DNA from: Tetrahymena elliotti 4EA
Lineage: Eukaryota > Ciliophora > Oligohymenophorea > Hymenostomatida > Tetrahymenidae
Reading direction: 5' to 3'
Assembly: GCA_000231825.2 (NCBI GenBank)
Contig: JH720294.1
Span: forward strand, 2,127,517 to 2,191,516
Length of the DNA stretch: 64,000 bases
The notes below the pieces were generated by a model, which did not search any database, was not told the origin of the DNA, and saw only the letters and a program-made list of their open reading frames with translations. Position 1 is the stretch's first letter, and every line of letters begins with the position of its first letter. The translations under genes and the position numbers were made by a program. Below are positions 36,650 to 50,465 of the stretch, one piece after another.

Positions 36650-38768
36650 TTCTTAATCTTGTTTTTTTAATCAAATTTAATTATTTTTTTTTTTTGATAT
36701 TTTTGTTTTATATATTTGATTATCAAAAATAGCACAATATTAGTAGCATTTATGTCAAAGCAATTGTTTTTAATTAAAAATCTAATTAAGGAGCAATCTA
36801 ATAATCTTTTTTTTGTTTTACATTTTTCTTCTGAGTTTCATTTATTAACATTGCTAAAAGTAATTAAAACAACAACAACAACAAAAATCAATTACATTTC
36901 TAGTTTTTTTAAAACAATTTAAATAAATGAAACATTAATGAAATAAAAATAAACTATTAATTTAGTAAGATAGAAAATGCTTTCTATAATTTTAAATCGA
37001 AATTTGGAACTGATTATTACTAAAACAAAATAATTTTGCTCTTTTAGTAAAAATCAATAAACTTTTGTTTTACTTGAACGAGGATGATGTATTTTCATGG
37101 ATGTATTAATATATTTATTAAATCAAAAGATATTATTTGAATTAGACTTTAAAAATAATTATTAACTCACTTTAGAGTAAATCTAATTTTTCTAGAAACT
37201 TGATTACTTTTTTATTTCTTTCATTTGTTTATTTAAAAAATTAAATGGAAAAAAAAAAAAAAACTTAATTAAAAAACAACCAAAAAAAAATTAAATTTAT
37301 CAATCAAAGATGAAATTTTTTTTACTTTAGTGTTAAAAATATTAAATTGAATACCTCAAATAATTTGTTGAGATTTTATTATAAATGTGTGCATCATGTA
37401 ATCTAAATCGATTTCTTTAAGTTACTTTAAAAAAGAAGAAATTTGTCCTTTAAAAAAAATTATGATTAGGATTTTTCATAAATAACTTCTTAGGAACCCA
37501 ATGAAAGGAAAAAGAATAATAATTAATTTGATTGGATTTCAATTAAACAAAAAATAAAAAACTTATTATTATTTAAATTAAATCAATGTATATGTTAAAA
37601 ATTTCAGATTGAATTAATTAAAAAAAATAAATCATACATAGCAATCATAAAGTTAGAAATTGTATCTCTAATACGCATCTTTATTTAGTCTTTTATAATA
37701 AAAATTTATTTTCATTTAAATTTTTTATAAAATCTAAAATTTGTAGGTTTTTAGTATTTTCTCAGCATGACTAATGACAAGATAAAACAAAAAAAATTTA
37801 ATTCAACAAAAATTATTAAAAAAACTTCTCCGTAAGATGTAAAATTAGAAATTGCATATTTTTTAATTAAAAACTAACTTGTTTCAGTAATATAAAATCC
37901 TTAGAAATCTAAAAAGAAAAAATGAATTTAGTTTGATTATTTTCTATTCTAAAATCAAAATCTTAGCTTTTTTAATACTCCAAAATATTATTTTCAAAAC
38001 TCACAAAATTTTGTTATTATCTTCCTCTCAATATTTAAAATAACAAAAATTTGGTAATTAAAAAGACCTTGAAGAAGAAGAAACAAAAAACTAAAATCAA
38101 AAAATAAATATGCTCTATTAATTGGCAAAGGTCAGAATATTTAAATAAAAAATGATAAGTTAGTATAAATTTTTAATAAATAAGATTAAATAATAAGTAG
38201 GTAGGATCTATGGTAATGATTAATATAAAATGAACAGATAGATAGATAGATAAATAGATAAAATAATATTTAAAGAAGTAAATAAATTAAGTTAGTTTTT
38301 AATATAAAAAGTATATATTTTATTTTAGTTTAACAAGAATAAGAATTTTATTTGTTTTTGTTTATTGATTGGATTGATTCGTTGGTTGAGTTAATATTTT
38401 TAGTTTAGTTTAAATTCTAATTATATCAAAATTAGTTTGGAGTTATTTATTTATTGATTGATTTATGTTCATTATTGCAATTTATTTTGATAATCTCAAA
38501 ATGTTTGTTTGCTAAATTATTTATTATTTATTTTGTAATTAAATTAGTGTAGGTGTTAATTATTCTCTTTTTTTTTTGATTTAATTATGTTAAGCTCTTT
38601 CTTACAAGTTTTTGAGTTAAATGATTATTTATTATTGGTTGGTTATATTTCTTTACAGTTTTACATTTAAAATCAATTACTGTCTTGAATGCTCAGATTA
38701 AATAGTAGAAAAAATAATCAGCTTATATATTTGTATTTCATAAGCTATTTAAATATTTTTTTGTTTAT
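36650..38768. other. AT-rich spacer
   Basis: About 2.1 kb between the GTP cyclohydrolase start and the cyclin end. It contains a poly-A run near 37250, GATAGATAGATA near 38235 and many A/T homopolymers. No coding frame or RNA gene is convincing. Confidence 0.6.
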
Positions 38769-41395
38769 TCAATCTTTTTCGTTAAATATATTTTAATAAA
38801 TTTATTATTGTTGTTGTAGTTGTGATTTTTATATCATATTTTAGCTTTTTACTTACTATTTGTGTGGAAGATCGCTATTGGATTAGGTTTAGCTTTTTGA
38901 TTAGCCAGAATGGGTATCTTATTTGGTAAATAATTGAATTTAGCCTACTTTATAGAATTAGGGGCGGCTATATTTTGTAGAGACTGCTTTTTATTATGTT
39001 GTTTGTAATTTTTATTGAATGAAAATTAAATCTTTGGCACAAGGACGGAGCTTTTATTCATTATAACCACTATCTTTTTCAAGTAAATCTGACCAGCATG
39101 TTTCAGCTTTATTAAGCTTGTTCACCATGTAAACTGCAGAAGCTGCAATATTGCTAGGAGAATACTTCAAGAAACGAGTGTCAAGAAGGGCAACTTCAAT
39201 GAAATAAAAAACAAGACATGAATCCTAAGGAGATAATTCAGCAAGACGAGTGTACCATTCTGCAAATCTATAAGAAGAAGGTACAGTTATTTAAAAATTT
39301 AAAGCGTTGATTATTTCTCCTTCCATTTAGAGAATTTCAGCCTTCGAACAAGCTCTATCAGTAATATCAGAGAATTCCCTTAACTCAGGAGGATAAATTT
39401 CTTCATATTTAGCAGCAATGAAAAGGGCAGTAATTCCAATAGTCTGTAATTTAGATCTCTTGATTTTTGTAAAAGAGAGATACTTATCAATTATGTAAAC
39501 AGCAATGAATAGAGTTTCTTAAAGAAGTTTGAATTTATAGTGAACTTCAACTAACCAGTCAATAAGAATCCATCTCATGTGCTCTGAAATGTCAGTTTAT
39601 TCTTCCATATAATTTTTGTTGATGAGGATTTGTTTCTATTTATTAATATAGAATATATTTAATTTCTATTTTATTTCTTTAGAGGATTTTTTTTGGAAAA
39701 AAAAGGAAATAAAAAATAATGAAAAATTTTGAAAAAAGAGCTGGAAAGTTTGGATGGTAGGTAAGCTGGTAAGCAGGTAGGAAGGTAGAAAATGCAAAAT
39801 TAGAAAAGATTGATTTTGAAAAGATCGTTTTTGATTAAAAGTGAATCTTTAGATGAAATTATAAAATTTTTGTTGTTTGATTTGATTAGAATTTTTGCAG
39901 TTTATTTAGATTTCTTTCTTTTTTATTTTTTTCTGGGGAAAATCTTTGAAATTTTAACATTTTTGCAAGCTATTTTAAATAATTTCTATTTGATCAAAAT
40001 TTATTTCAGGCAGTGATTTATTTAAATATCCTATCAAAACAAATAACAAAAGGGCGAGTAAAATTAATCTTTAATAGAATTTCCACTTTTTCTAATAAAA
40101 AAACTAACTGAATGATTTAGGTTTTTGTGCGCTTTCGTTTTATCTGATACAAACAATAACCTTTCCAAGTATTTATTGAATTATTTGTACTTAGAATAAT
40201 TATCTAGAATTAAAGTAATTCTTTTTGCATTTTCTAAATAAAAAGATAGCAGCAAATAATCGGATGAAAAATTAGAATATTTGTGCTAATTTAAATAGTG
40301 CAAACCAAAAAAATTAATTAACAAACAAATGATTGATTGATTAAATGAATGAATGAATGGGTAGCTCTAAAAAATTAAAAATGCGAAATTAGAAATAAAA
40401 AAGTAATTGAGTAAATTACCTCTTTTAATTTAAGATGTTAAAATATTTCTCTAGAATATTGTGCAACTTTGCTAGGATTGTGCTTATCTTCATTGAAAAT
40501 CTTAGTGTATTGTCTTTCGATTTCTTTTTAACCCCTTGTTTTAGCGTTTTCGATACTAAATATTTAAAATTCAAAGTTATCATTTGAACTATTAGTTGTG
40601 CTAAAATTTGAATTGTCTTAGTCAGATATTAATCTTTGTTAGCTTCTAGACGAGAGAGGATTTGTGGTGCTATTAGTTGGAATATTAAAATCTGATCCAA
40701 AATCTCCTTTGTAAATTGCTGCATCCAACACATTGAATTTGGGATTGAAGCTAGCCACATCACTGGTGTCTGTTACATCAGTTCTTCTCCTTGTATCTTT
40801 GGTTTGATAGTCTTAAACTTGAACTACCTATGCAATTTAGGCTCCTCCATTATTGTTGAAAAATTAAGGAGCTTTTTGAGGGTAGAATTATTATTGTTAT
40901 TGTTATTATTTTGGGTATTATTGCTATTATGGTTGCATTTACATTCCTCTATATATTTTCTCATAATACTTCATTCCTCCTTCCTCTGTTTATGTGCTCA
41001 ATTTCTTTCCTTAATTTTATTAGCTTCCTTGAGACATTCCAACTGTTTTCTAACTCTAGCTCTATTTATAGAAGAATAATATAAAAAACATGTCACAAAC
41101 AGGCAAACAAATTCCTGCGTTTTCATAAATTTTAGTTAAAACCTTAATTTGATAAATAATTTTAATTAAACAAACTTTTTACATTTGAACTGACTGGCAC
41201 TGTGTTGTAGTTAGATAATTCTTAGCCAAATACTCTGCGATGAAGATCGTAGTTTATTTGATTAGCAGAAGTGTAAGATTTTTGACTATAAGGCATATTT
41301 GTATTCATTAAATCCTTTTAAGAATTCTAAGACTAAACGCAGACCCCAAAGCCATTTGTATTAGCCTCATCTCTGTAATTGATTCTTGTTTGCAT
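38769..41395 (-). CDS. A/B-type cyclin
   Basis: Model complement(join(38769..39635, 40420..41061, 41183..41395)), 573 residues; introns of 784 and 121 nt, both phase 0. Residues 1-285 are low-complexity, Gln/Asn/Ser-rich. The cyclin box begins near residue 286: DISEHMRWILIDWLVEVHYK is the canonical MRxILxDWLxEVH, followed by YIIDKYLS, KLQTIGITALFIAAKYEEIY (family LQLVGxxxxxIAxKYEE) and PSSYRFAEWY. The second fold contains VALLDTRFLKYSPSNIAASA, as in mitotic cyclins. The C-terminal 75 residues are Gln-rich. It should bind and activate a CDK. No obvious destruction box (RxxLxxxxN) is seen near the N-terminus, so turnover may use another degron. Tetrahymena has many cyclins; which one this is cannot be said from the sequence alone. 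Confidence 0.92.
39636..40419 (-). other. Long 784-nt intron of the cyclin gene
   Basis: GTAATT donor and AAATAG acceptor, phase 0, just before the cyclin box. AT-rich, with GATTGATTGATT and GAATGAATGAAT simple repeats near 40330-40360 and a GGTAGGTAAGCTGG stretch near 39755. No internal gene is seen. Confidence 0.75.
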
Positions 41396-44113
41396 TTCAA
41401 ATGTAGAATAAGCTAGATATTATTTATTGATATTTATTTACTAATAAGATTTCAAATGTACAAAATAGGTTTATTATCCTTTCTTATTTATTTAATAATT
41501 AATTAATTAATTTGTTTGTTTGTAATTTATTAGTTGGTTGATTGATTCTATTTTTTAAAATGTGTTTGAGTATTTGTTTTCTTTAAATTTGATTTAATAA
41601 ATATTCTTTATAAATCAATTTGTTAATTATCTATCAATTTATCCTTTTATATTTAAATCAAGAAGCGATTTATCAATGATTTTTCTTTCTTTCTTTGCTT
41701 TCATTATTCTTTCAATGAATAAGTGAATGTATGAATGTAATTCTTTTTAATATGTATCATAAACATTCCAATCTAAATGAATAGCCAACACAACTTTTAT
41801 TTGCATGCATATATTCATTCATTCTTTAACTATGAGAATCCGCCTTTATTTAATGAGATCTTCAAAGGAGATAATTGATCATTTAATTGAGCAATTCCAA
41901 TTATTTGATTGTTTTTATTGGTTTCAAGCTAATTTAATGAAAATCTTCATTCATCTTTGAAATAAAATTTAAATGATTTCAAATAATTTGCACTCATACA
42001 CACAAACACGCACTCATTCATAATTAAATAATTATTGATTAAGAGTCATAATAATAATAGTGTTTCTTAATTATTAGACGATCATTTGAATTTAGGCAAT
42101 TTTTTAATTTTATAACAAACTCTCTTATTCTTTTAACATCTCTATTATATAATCAATAGAAAATTTAACATTTCTTTCTGTCAAAAATCATGCTGTCTCA
42201 AATTAATTTAAATTTAAATATCTTTTTTCATAAATATTCATTCATTCAAATTTACTTAATTAATTAATTTATTCATTCATTTTAGTCTTAAATTAATTGA
42301 TTGGTTGGTTCTGTTTGAATTTGCATATGCTTTTAATTTTTCTTTTGTGATCAATCATTTATTAGAATAAGTAACAAATTAATATTCAAATTTCATTTTT
42401 TGAAGGGATAGCTTTATTATATTTTAGAATAGAAAGCATTTAAATAAAAATCTGATTTTATTGTATCTATTTTGTCTTTTGCTTTTTTAAAAATAAGAAT
42501 TTAATAGACATTTATTTATTTATTTTATGCGGGAAGATTATCCCTCTAAAAATATTAAAATTAAGCGCTATTCATAATTTCAAATATTTCATCTTGTTAA
42601 ATTTTTTAAATTTAAAATCTTTGAGGTTTTTAACAGAAATATCAATCAATCACACAAAATCAAATGTTTTTTTGTTTAGGACACTATTTAATTAAAATTA
42701 AATTTCAAATTATTTCAAAATAATCACCAATATCTTTAAAAGTAGCATTTTGTGTCATATCTCTCTTTCTCTCTCTCTATTTATTTTCTTACTCTCAGTA
42801 AATTATCAAAATATAAATATTTAATATATAAAAATTGCTAAATTATCTATGAAAACTATTTTTTATTGTTGATTGAATTGAATAAGTAAATAAATCAATA
42901 AAATAGATTAAATATTAAAATATAATAAATTTTAATCTGATTATTTTATTTCATTGTTTTTAGGATTTTAAATTTTAATATTATTTAATTATTTTTTCAT
43001 ATTTAAATTATTAGAAAAGAAAACAAGGTAAATTAATTTATAAAATGGTTAACTTTTCATTTAGATCTTTTAAATTAAACAAATAACTAAGAGATCTAAA
43101 ATATTTTAAGATTTTACGATTCATTTTTTTTCAAAAAAATATTCATTCTATCAAAACAATGAACAGATTTCTGCTAATTTTATTAACTGAAATGAAATAA
43201 ATTATTTTTAATAACTTCTAACTTGCTTGATAGAAATCAAATTTATTGCAAAATAAAAAACTAAAAGTTTGTTAATAATATTTTCATGATTTGGTAAAGA
43301 AATAGTTATCCATAAATCAATTCTTGTTCAAAGAATAAGTAATTCAACTTACTATCAAAATAACTGATTTCTGGTAATCCCAAAAAATAAGTATAATAGA
43401 TTATTATATTAATTAATTTTTTGAAAAGATTTTTATTTTTCTACAGAATTGTCAACATTTTAATCCTAAATTTTTTTACTTTACAAAGGATAATAAGATA
43501 CCAAATAAATAATAAATATTTATCATAAAATTTGAAACAGGAAAAAGAGCACTAACTAACTAACTAATATGATAGATATAAAAAAGATGGAATGAAAATG
43601 AAATATTATAAAAGAGATTAAAATAACTGAGTGAGTGAGTGATTGGTTAATATAAATAGATTACATCAATTTTATATTTAAATAATGAAATAGTTTATTT
43701 TTATTGAAAAATTTGTTAAATTTAATTAAATTTATTATAATAATTATTTATTTTGACTCTATCATTTCCATTTACAGATTACTCTTATCAGTCTCATACA
43801 GACTACACTAAACAGACAGAAAGAGAGACAAGCAGGCAACTAGTGAGCTAGGAAAGCAATAAAAGCAGGGAGAATGTATTATCTTCCAAAAAAGTAAAAT
43901 TAAATTATAATTATGTACCAACTGACCAGAGTTAAAATTCTAAATATTATTTAGTAGTTCTCATTATTTTAATGATTTTCTACTTAGATTTTTATAGAAA
44001 TGTGTTGTTTTTATTTATTTATTTGTTTGAATTAAATTATAGTATTTATTAATATTTTATAGTGAGTGAAAATTTCATATGAGCTGCTATATTTTAATCA
44101 ACAAAATCTTCTA
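41396..44113. other. AT-rich spacer with simple repeats
   Basis: About 2.7 kb between the cyclin start and the bZIP end. It contains many four-base simple repeats (TTGATTGATT, ATTCATTCATTC, TTAATTAATTAA, CTCTCTCTCT near 42770) and an ACTAACTAACTAAC run near 43550. No gene or RNA is recognised. Confidence 0.65.
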
Positions 44114-47100
44114 TCAAATTTAGTCTTAGCTCATTGAATTATTACTCTTTAATTTTTTTCTAGGAAGTGAGCCTGTTTCTATTTTAGTACTAAACTCGCT
44201 CAGCGATTGCGGCATCATTCCTTAATGTAATATATTTCCTCCATTGATGTTATTTTATGATTAGTTTTGATGGTAATTAAAAGCGCTATTTTAACTTGAA
44301 AACTGGGGATTATGAGGGTTATGAGAAGGTCCATTACCCATTAAATTTTATGGATTAGGCATTCCTCCATAAAATGAATTTTAAAAGCCATTAGTTGGTG
44401 GAGGTCCATAAGGATTTTAGAAATCACCTAAGAATCCACTATTATTAAATCCAAGTTATGGCTGATTATATTATTATTAGAAATATAGTTATTATTATGT
44501 TTGTTAACATAATAAATGTAACTGAGAGTTAGGATCATTATTTTAACTAATATTATCTTCCTCATAATCATCACCTTCTTAATCTTCAGCTTTTAAAGCC
44601 TGCCAAAGACTTGTGTTAGATATTTCTTTTCTGTATCTATTCTATTAATTCAAAATAAATTTAACAAAATCCTAAAAAGAATTTTGGCAAATAAAAATTT
44701 TACTCTTTCCATGAAAGACAAAAATTTAGCTGATTGCATAGGATTCATATAATTTCTCAAACTATCCACCATATGCTCCAAAGAATAAGTTTTTTCTTAA
44801 ATGCTCTTCTTGATTTATTACAAGCTTATGATAAGGCTATTTTTATTTATTAAAAATCAATCAATTGAAAAAGCATTTTTATTTAATTTAAATTACTCAT
44901 CCAAATTCTTTTTTTCTGATTTAAATTTCTTCTTAAATTTCAATATCTTTTATCTTTAAGAGTCATTAATGTCAACATATTGTATTAATTCTTTCCTCCA
45001 ATCAGGTCTTTTATTTATTTATTCAGGAGAAAATGGATTATCAGCAAACATATCTTCCTCTATTTTCAATAAACGAAATTATTTTTATTAAAAGTTTAAT
45101 TAAAAATTCAATTTAGAAATTAATTTTTTCATTTTTCTTCTATTTAAAAATATATGATCAAAAGAGATGCTACGAAAAGATTTTACATAAAATGAATTAA
45201 ATCAATCATTCAATTTTAGCAAAAAACTAAACACTTCATATAAAAATTATATATAAAAAACTGTAAAAATGAAACAAATTATAAAAATTAAAGAGAAATT
45301 AATTTTACCTGCATCTGCTGTGTAGAGTAAATATCTGAAATGAGTTGGTATACAAATATCCAAAATTTATTTGAAGAAATAGTTGATTGCTGTAATTCTT
45401 TCTTTTCCAGTAGCTCCAAGTCTGAATCTCAAACTATCTAAGAGCAAATTTATTTCATTTTCTTCTCCATTAGATTAGATGCATTTTTCTAGCTTATCAA
45501 GTAACTATGTTTAGTTTAGATTCAAGCCTGCAAGTTAGGTCTAGAAACTCATTTTGTTAAGGTATTAGTTATTAGACTCTAAGGCTCTTTTAGTCTTTTC
45601 CAATTCTTCATTAAGATTAGCTACCTGGAGTAATAATAATAATTTAATTGAAGGCTTTTTATTTTATATAAATTTACCTTTGTTTCAAGCAATTCAATAT
45701 AAATTTTCTTTCTTTTTCTACTGTTTCTTGCACTTTCTCTGTTTCTGACAAGTTTTTCATTTAATTTTTTTTCTTTAAAATTTAAAATTTAAATTTGAGA
45801 TTTTGTAAAAAGTAAGATTTGAATTACCATAATTTTTGCTTCCGTTTTAATTGCTTGAAGAACTTTCAGATCCTTTATCTTGTTATGAATATAAAGCATA
45901 TTGGTCGTTTTCTTTTTAAATAGCATCTGTTGACGATTAAGATTTATTTATTACTACTTTATAATTATAATTTAAACAAAAACTTTTATTATTAATTAGT
46001 TAGATTTTACCTGTTGTTGGAATAGGTGTAGGAACAGTACTTACTTGGTCCTTTGTCTACTGTTGTTACTATTATTATTGTCTTATTCTAACACTCTCTT
46101 GCATACGTTGGTCTTTCAAAATTACATCTGAAAATTGTTATTCTTTCTGCAAAGTTTGGATACTTTTTGTTAAATTTTTTGTCAATAAAAATGAATGAAT
46201 AAAAAAACAAAAAAATATTTACAATTGAGACTCTCTTTTAAGTTGTTCTTGATCAGTAATGAGAGAGTTTATTTTATTTATGTATGTATTTTTAGTAGTG
46301 TGCTTTAAGGAGGATGCATTACCATTTCCATTATTATTGTTATTAGCAGCATTATTCGTATTGTTAGAATTGTTATTATTGTTGTTGTTGTTGCTATTGT
46401 TATTTGTGTTATTACTATTGTTGCTATTTACACTACTGTTTAAGTTGTTTTATTAGCTTTGGCTTTTTTCAAGTTTTAATTTTTGTTCTTCAGTCTATGA
46501 TGGATTTGGAGCATTTAAAGGATCAGTTCCGTTGTTGTTGTTGTTGTTGGTTGAGTTTTGGCGGGAGTTAGTTAACTTTTTATCATCTTGTGTCTTAGAT
46601 TAATTATTGTTTTTAACATTATTGCCCTTTGATCTATTTAGAATATGAAAATGTAACTTAATAAAAGTAAATTTAGAGCGAGTCAAGATTTATATTGATA
46701 GAGATATGCGTTCATTTCTATCTAAAAATCACTAATTTAATCAAATTTCTTCATAAATCTGATAAGAATTAATGCATGCAAGTTATTCTTTTAATTAAAA
46801 AATTTCTCTTCTTTTGTTTGTTACTCAATATGTAAATTTTTAAATATTTTAAGTATTCATCTTATTAAAAGAAAATGACTGTAACTATGCACTATCAATT
46901 TACTTTAGATTTTTCACTGAGTTAGTTGTTTGTTTGTTTTTTTTTTTTTTAATTAAAATTTGTGTAAAGTGAGTTGGAGGTTCTTATTACAAAATGAACA
47001 AAGAGCTTGCTAATTTAACAAGAAAGGTATTTCGAAACAATAAGTGGTAATAAATATAATTTCTGATTACTTTCTCATTATCTAAATGTTGGCATTCATG

Positions 47101-47718
47101 TAGTCTCCATCCAAAAAGCTTGGATTTGCAATATATTTATTGAAGTCATCTTATGCTGATCCACTAAACATTCATCAAAAAATATTGAATCAATCTTAAT
47201 GAAAGAACATTATCATAAATCAATTTTACTTGCCAGAATTGTTTTAATTGAGAAAGCTTGTGCCAAATAAATTTGTGTTGTTTGATCCTGGAAAATTTTA
47301 GCCGAGATTGATTTGATTTTAAGAATTTTGTTAATTGATGCTATGATTGTATCCACCTAAATTGAAATTTGTTGTAAAGGGATTTCCCTCGCTAGTGAGT
47401 AGTCCAAAATTTTGATTAACTGAGAAAGGTATATTCTATGTGAGACTATATTTAATAAATAAATTTAATTAATCCTAATTTCTAAATCATAGTTTATAAA
47501 TTTCAATAGCTGCTGCTTCCTGCGCTTTGGAAGAATCTTCTAACTAATAATCCTAGTAAGGAGAAAGCTTTAAAAAAGTAAAAAAAAAGGAGGTTTGCTT
47601 ACTTTCTTGGTTAATTTTCATACAAAGTTTGCATAAAATCATTTTCTAATATTGAAATATGATTATTCTCTGTGTGTGTCTCCTCTTATGCTATTCTCTA
47701 TAAGTAGCTTTAGTCCAT
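44114..47718 (-). CDS. bZIP transcription factor with conserved downstream helical domain
   Basis: Model complement(join(44114..44641, 44704..44836, 44897..45059, 45309..45624, 45678..45772, 45828..45953, 46011..46162, 46223..46633, 47071..47163, 47230..47445, 47603..47718)), 782 residues, ten introns. Residues 40-370 are Asn/Gln-rich. The basic region LVRNRESARNSRKRKKIYIE (near 378-397) has the N-x-x-S/A-A-x-x-S/C-R signature, followed by a zipper of heptads (VANLNEELEKTKRALESNNQ). A helical region follows: RFRLGATGKERITAINYFFK, FRYLLYTADAEEDMFADNPF and, later, NYMNPMQSAKFLSFMERNRY. It probably binds DNA as a dimer. The C-terminal 150 residues are Gln/Asn/Pro-rich, possibly activating. The exon at 44704-44836 has a competing frame, but the one chosen joins correctly in phase. 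The first exon is the least certain part. Confidence 0.85.
46634..47070 (-). other. 437-nt intron of the bZIP gene
   Basis: GTAATC donor and AAATAG acceptor, phase 2. It holds a poly-T run (46930-46950 on the plus strand). A short extra exon inside cannot be excluded, but none is needed for phase. Confidence 0.6.
47446..47602 (-). other. First bZIP intron, containing an exon-like block with a TGA
   Basis: The 157-nt intron (GTAAGC...ATATAG, phase 2) contains, at 47487-47567, a stretch of exon-like composition that translates as LSPYQDYQLEDSSKAQEAAA followed by IEIYKL and then TGA. It is preceded by a good acceptor (TTTTTTAAAG) but has no GT donor after it, and it is in frame with the next exon only through the TGA. 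It could be an alternative 3' end, a poison exon or an error in my model. Confidence 0.45.
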
Positions 47719-50465
47719 TTATTCGATTTTAATATTAGAAACTCTATAGATTGCTGTGTTGATTCTTTTTCTTTAAGGCACTATGTAGCAGCTTAATCAA
47801 ATGCTTGTTTGGTTTAAGGGATGTATTTATTTTCTATTAATAAGTAGATAGCTTAGTGCTAGGCTAGAAATATAATTGTAAGGTTTGATGTCTGATAGAT
47901 TTTTTCTTTGTTTGTTTGTATTTATAGACCTTAAAATGCTGCTAACTTTTTCTATTTTTTAAAAGCAATAATGAATGTATTAAATTAATTTATATTATAG
48001 TAAATATTAATTTCTTTTTTTACCAAAATTATTGATTATATATACTCATCTGCTTGTCTTCATATACTTTTCTAATTATATTTTGTGTACATAAACAAAT
48101 CAAGGCTTTCATTCATTTTTTGATATTAAAAGATTTATTAATTTGTTTGTTTGTTTGTTTATGCTTTGATTTATTGTGGCTGTCTTCATTGCAAAATATC
48201 TCTATTTTTGATACTTTATTTATTTTTTTCAATCAAATTTGTTATTTTACTCACCAAATTGGTTATTTATTTGCAATTACATGCTTCTTTGTATAATTAA
48301 ATCTCTTACCTCCTACACTAATTTCTAAGAATATATCTCTCTCTCTCTTTAATATATTTATTCCTAATTAATTTGTAGGATTTTCATTAGTAGCGCTTAC
48401 ATTTTATATATTGAATTAGCTTATTACATCTCTCAGGTTTTAATATACGTAAGATTTACATGAATGTAGTCCATTTAATCTCAATTATCTCTATTATTAA
48501 ATTTTTTTACGACTAATTCACAAACACCAAAATAAATATTTTAAAACAAAAACAGAATTATTTTTTATTTTATTTTATTTTTAAAGAAGTTTTCATGCTA
48601 ATTTAAGCATATAAAAATGGTATGTTAAAGGATAAAAAGACTAAGCATTTCATGAGTAAAGAGTTTAAGATTTTTTCAGAGTTTTAAATTATCAAAAAAA
48701 TTATGATAGATATTTTAAATTTTAAAATGCTAGTAATAGCACAAAAGAGAATGAAAAAAATAATGAAATAAAATATTTGCCATAAAATTTGTTGTGCCTT
48801 GAGTAAAGAAATTAAATTAAGCCATGAATTTCTGCTTAAAAATACTAAAAATAGTCATTTTAGGCTCCATTTTAATCAGTTTCAAATAACAAAATTTGTC
48901 TTAATCAATAAATTTTAACTCCATTTAGTAATTGGTAGCTTGTAATGAAATTTCTAAGGAAAAAAACTGTAAAAAATTGATTTGGCAAGGTACATCACAA
49001 AAAAAAATAGAAAATTTGAAAAGGACTAAAAAAAGTTTTGGTGTAATAAAAAATTAACAGATTGAAAAAGTAGGTAAAAAATTTAAGCTGAGACTTGAAT
49101 TTGCAAAAAATCGAATGACGCAACTTCTGATTTGCCTCTTTGATTTAATTTACTCAATTATTTAGACTATCAAAGAAAAAATTTGTAAATTAATATTTGC
49201 TAACAATTACTTTCTATTAAAAATAAATTAAAAGCATCTCTAAGTATAATTTATTTACAAAACCCTTTTATTCTGTGGTTGATTTAACAATTAACTTAGA
49301 TAGATAGATAAATAGATATACTCTCCAACTCAAGTTAACTATATCTTTGTAAAATCAAATACAGTAGTGAAAGATGGCCAGCTTGAATGAGATCAATCTT
49401 ATCAATAATTTTTGACAAAATTCACTTGAATATCTTTAAGGAAGCAGACAAAGATACGATTCTACAATTTTAACTGTTTGATTTGATTGGTGGATATAAG
49501 CTAACAATTTAAAAAGAAATAAATTATGTAGATTTGACATCCAAAACCAATCAAATAAATTACTAATAAAATAAAATTAATTAAAATACATTGAAACAAT
49601 AATTTTGTAAGGTTACATTCAATTACTTTGTCTAAATAGCTAAAGCGATGATTAAATAAAGAAATTTATTTATTTTTGTCTTTGAGATTAATTCAAGTGT
49701 ATTTATTGATTTTTATTTGAACTGAGTGCAATAAGCATGATCAAAAACTAAATAAAAATACTAAAAGTGGTAATATATTTAGAAGTGGTTACAAGGAGAT
49801 CTCTGAATTTTCATAGGTGCTTATTTGTTTCTTGTTTGATTGATTGATAATAAATAATTATCTAATATAATAAATTCTAAACAAATATAAAAAATATTCT
49901 TTTACTAAAATTTATCTTTATAAGTATTAACAAAATTCATTAAATTTTCACCTTGCTTTTGAATTTTAAGTAACGTTCAATGGGAATAAGGAAATGGTCT
50001 CAAATAAAAAATTATCATTCGGCAATAGGATTCTAGAAATAATATCAACAAATGTAAAATAAAGATACAACAAGAGGGAAAGGTAGAAGAAAAATATAAA
50101 TTGAATGGAAAATTTAATAATGATTACAACTTAGTTAAAAGTTATTTTCTGATAATAATAAATTTTGAAATAAATCAAACGTCATCCTAAACAAGACGTA
50201 ATTCAGATTAATGAAAACTCAAATTAACATTTTCAAAATTTATTTTGTTGTATGTTCTTTTAATGACAGAGTTTCATTTGCAAACGAATCTATTTTAATA
50301 TTCAATTATAATTCTTTTATTAACAATAAATTATTTAGCCAACTCGGCATATTTACAAACATTCATATCTATTGATAGAAAGGTATATAGATAGGTTAAT
50401 AGATAGATAGATATCTCACTAAAAATTTAACTTTTACAACTCATTTATATTTAGTTCAAATAAAA
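47719..50465. other. AT-rich spacer
   Basis: About 2.7 kb upstream of the bZIP gene. It includes TTTGTTTGTTTG runs (47910, 48145), CTCTCTCTCT at 48340, GATAGATAGATA at 49300 and 50400, and a G/C-richer island at 49375-49500 whose frame MASLNEINLINNF stops after 13 codons. No supportable gene. Confidence 0.55.

Noticed and set aside
38225..38265. GATA repeats here and at 49300, 50400
   Set aside because: Common simple repeats in this kind of genome. They show no array spacing and are not CRISPR-like.
40804..41079. Plus-strand frame opposite the cyclin N-terminus (also 46259-46456 opposite the bZIP Asn/Gln tracts)
   Set aside because: Poly-Leu/poly-Val translation is the reverse complement of CAA/AAT repeat codons of the minus-strand genes.
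49375..49500. MASLNEINLINNF frame with possible UGA recoding
   Set aside because: It stops after 13 codons. Reading through TGA gives a few dozen more residues without any known selenoprotein motif or SECIS seen.
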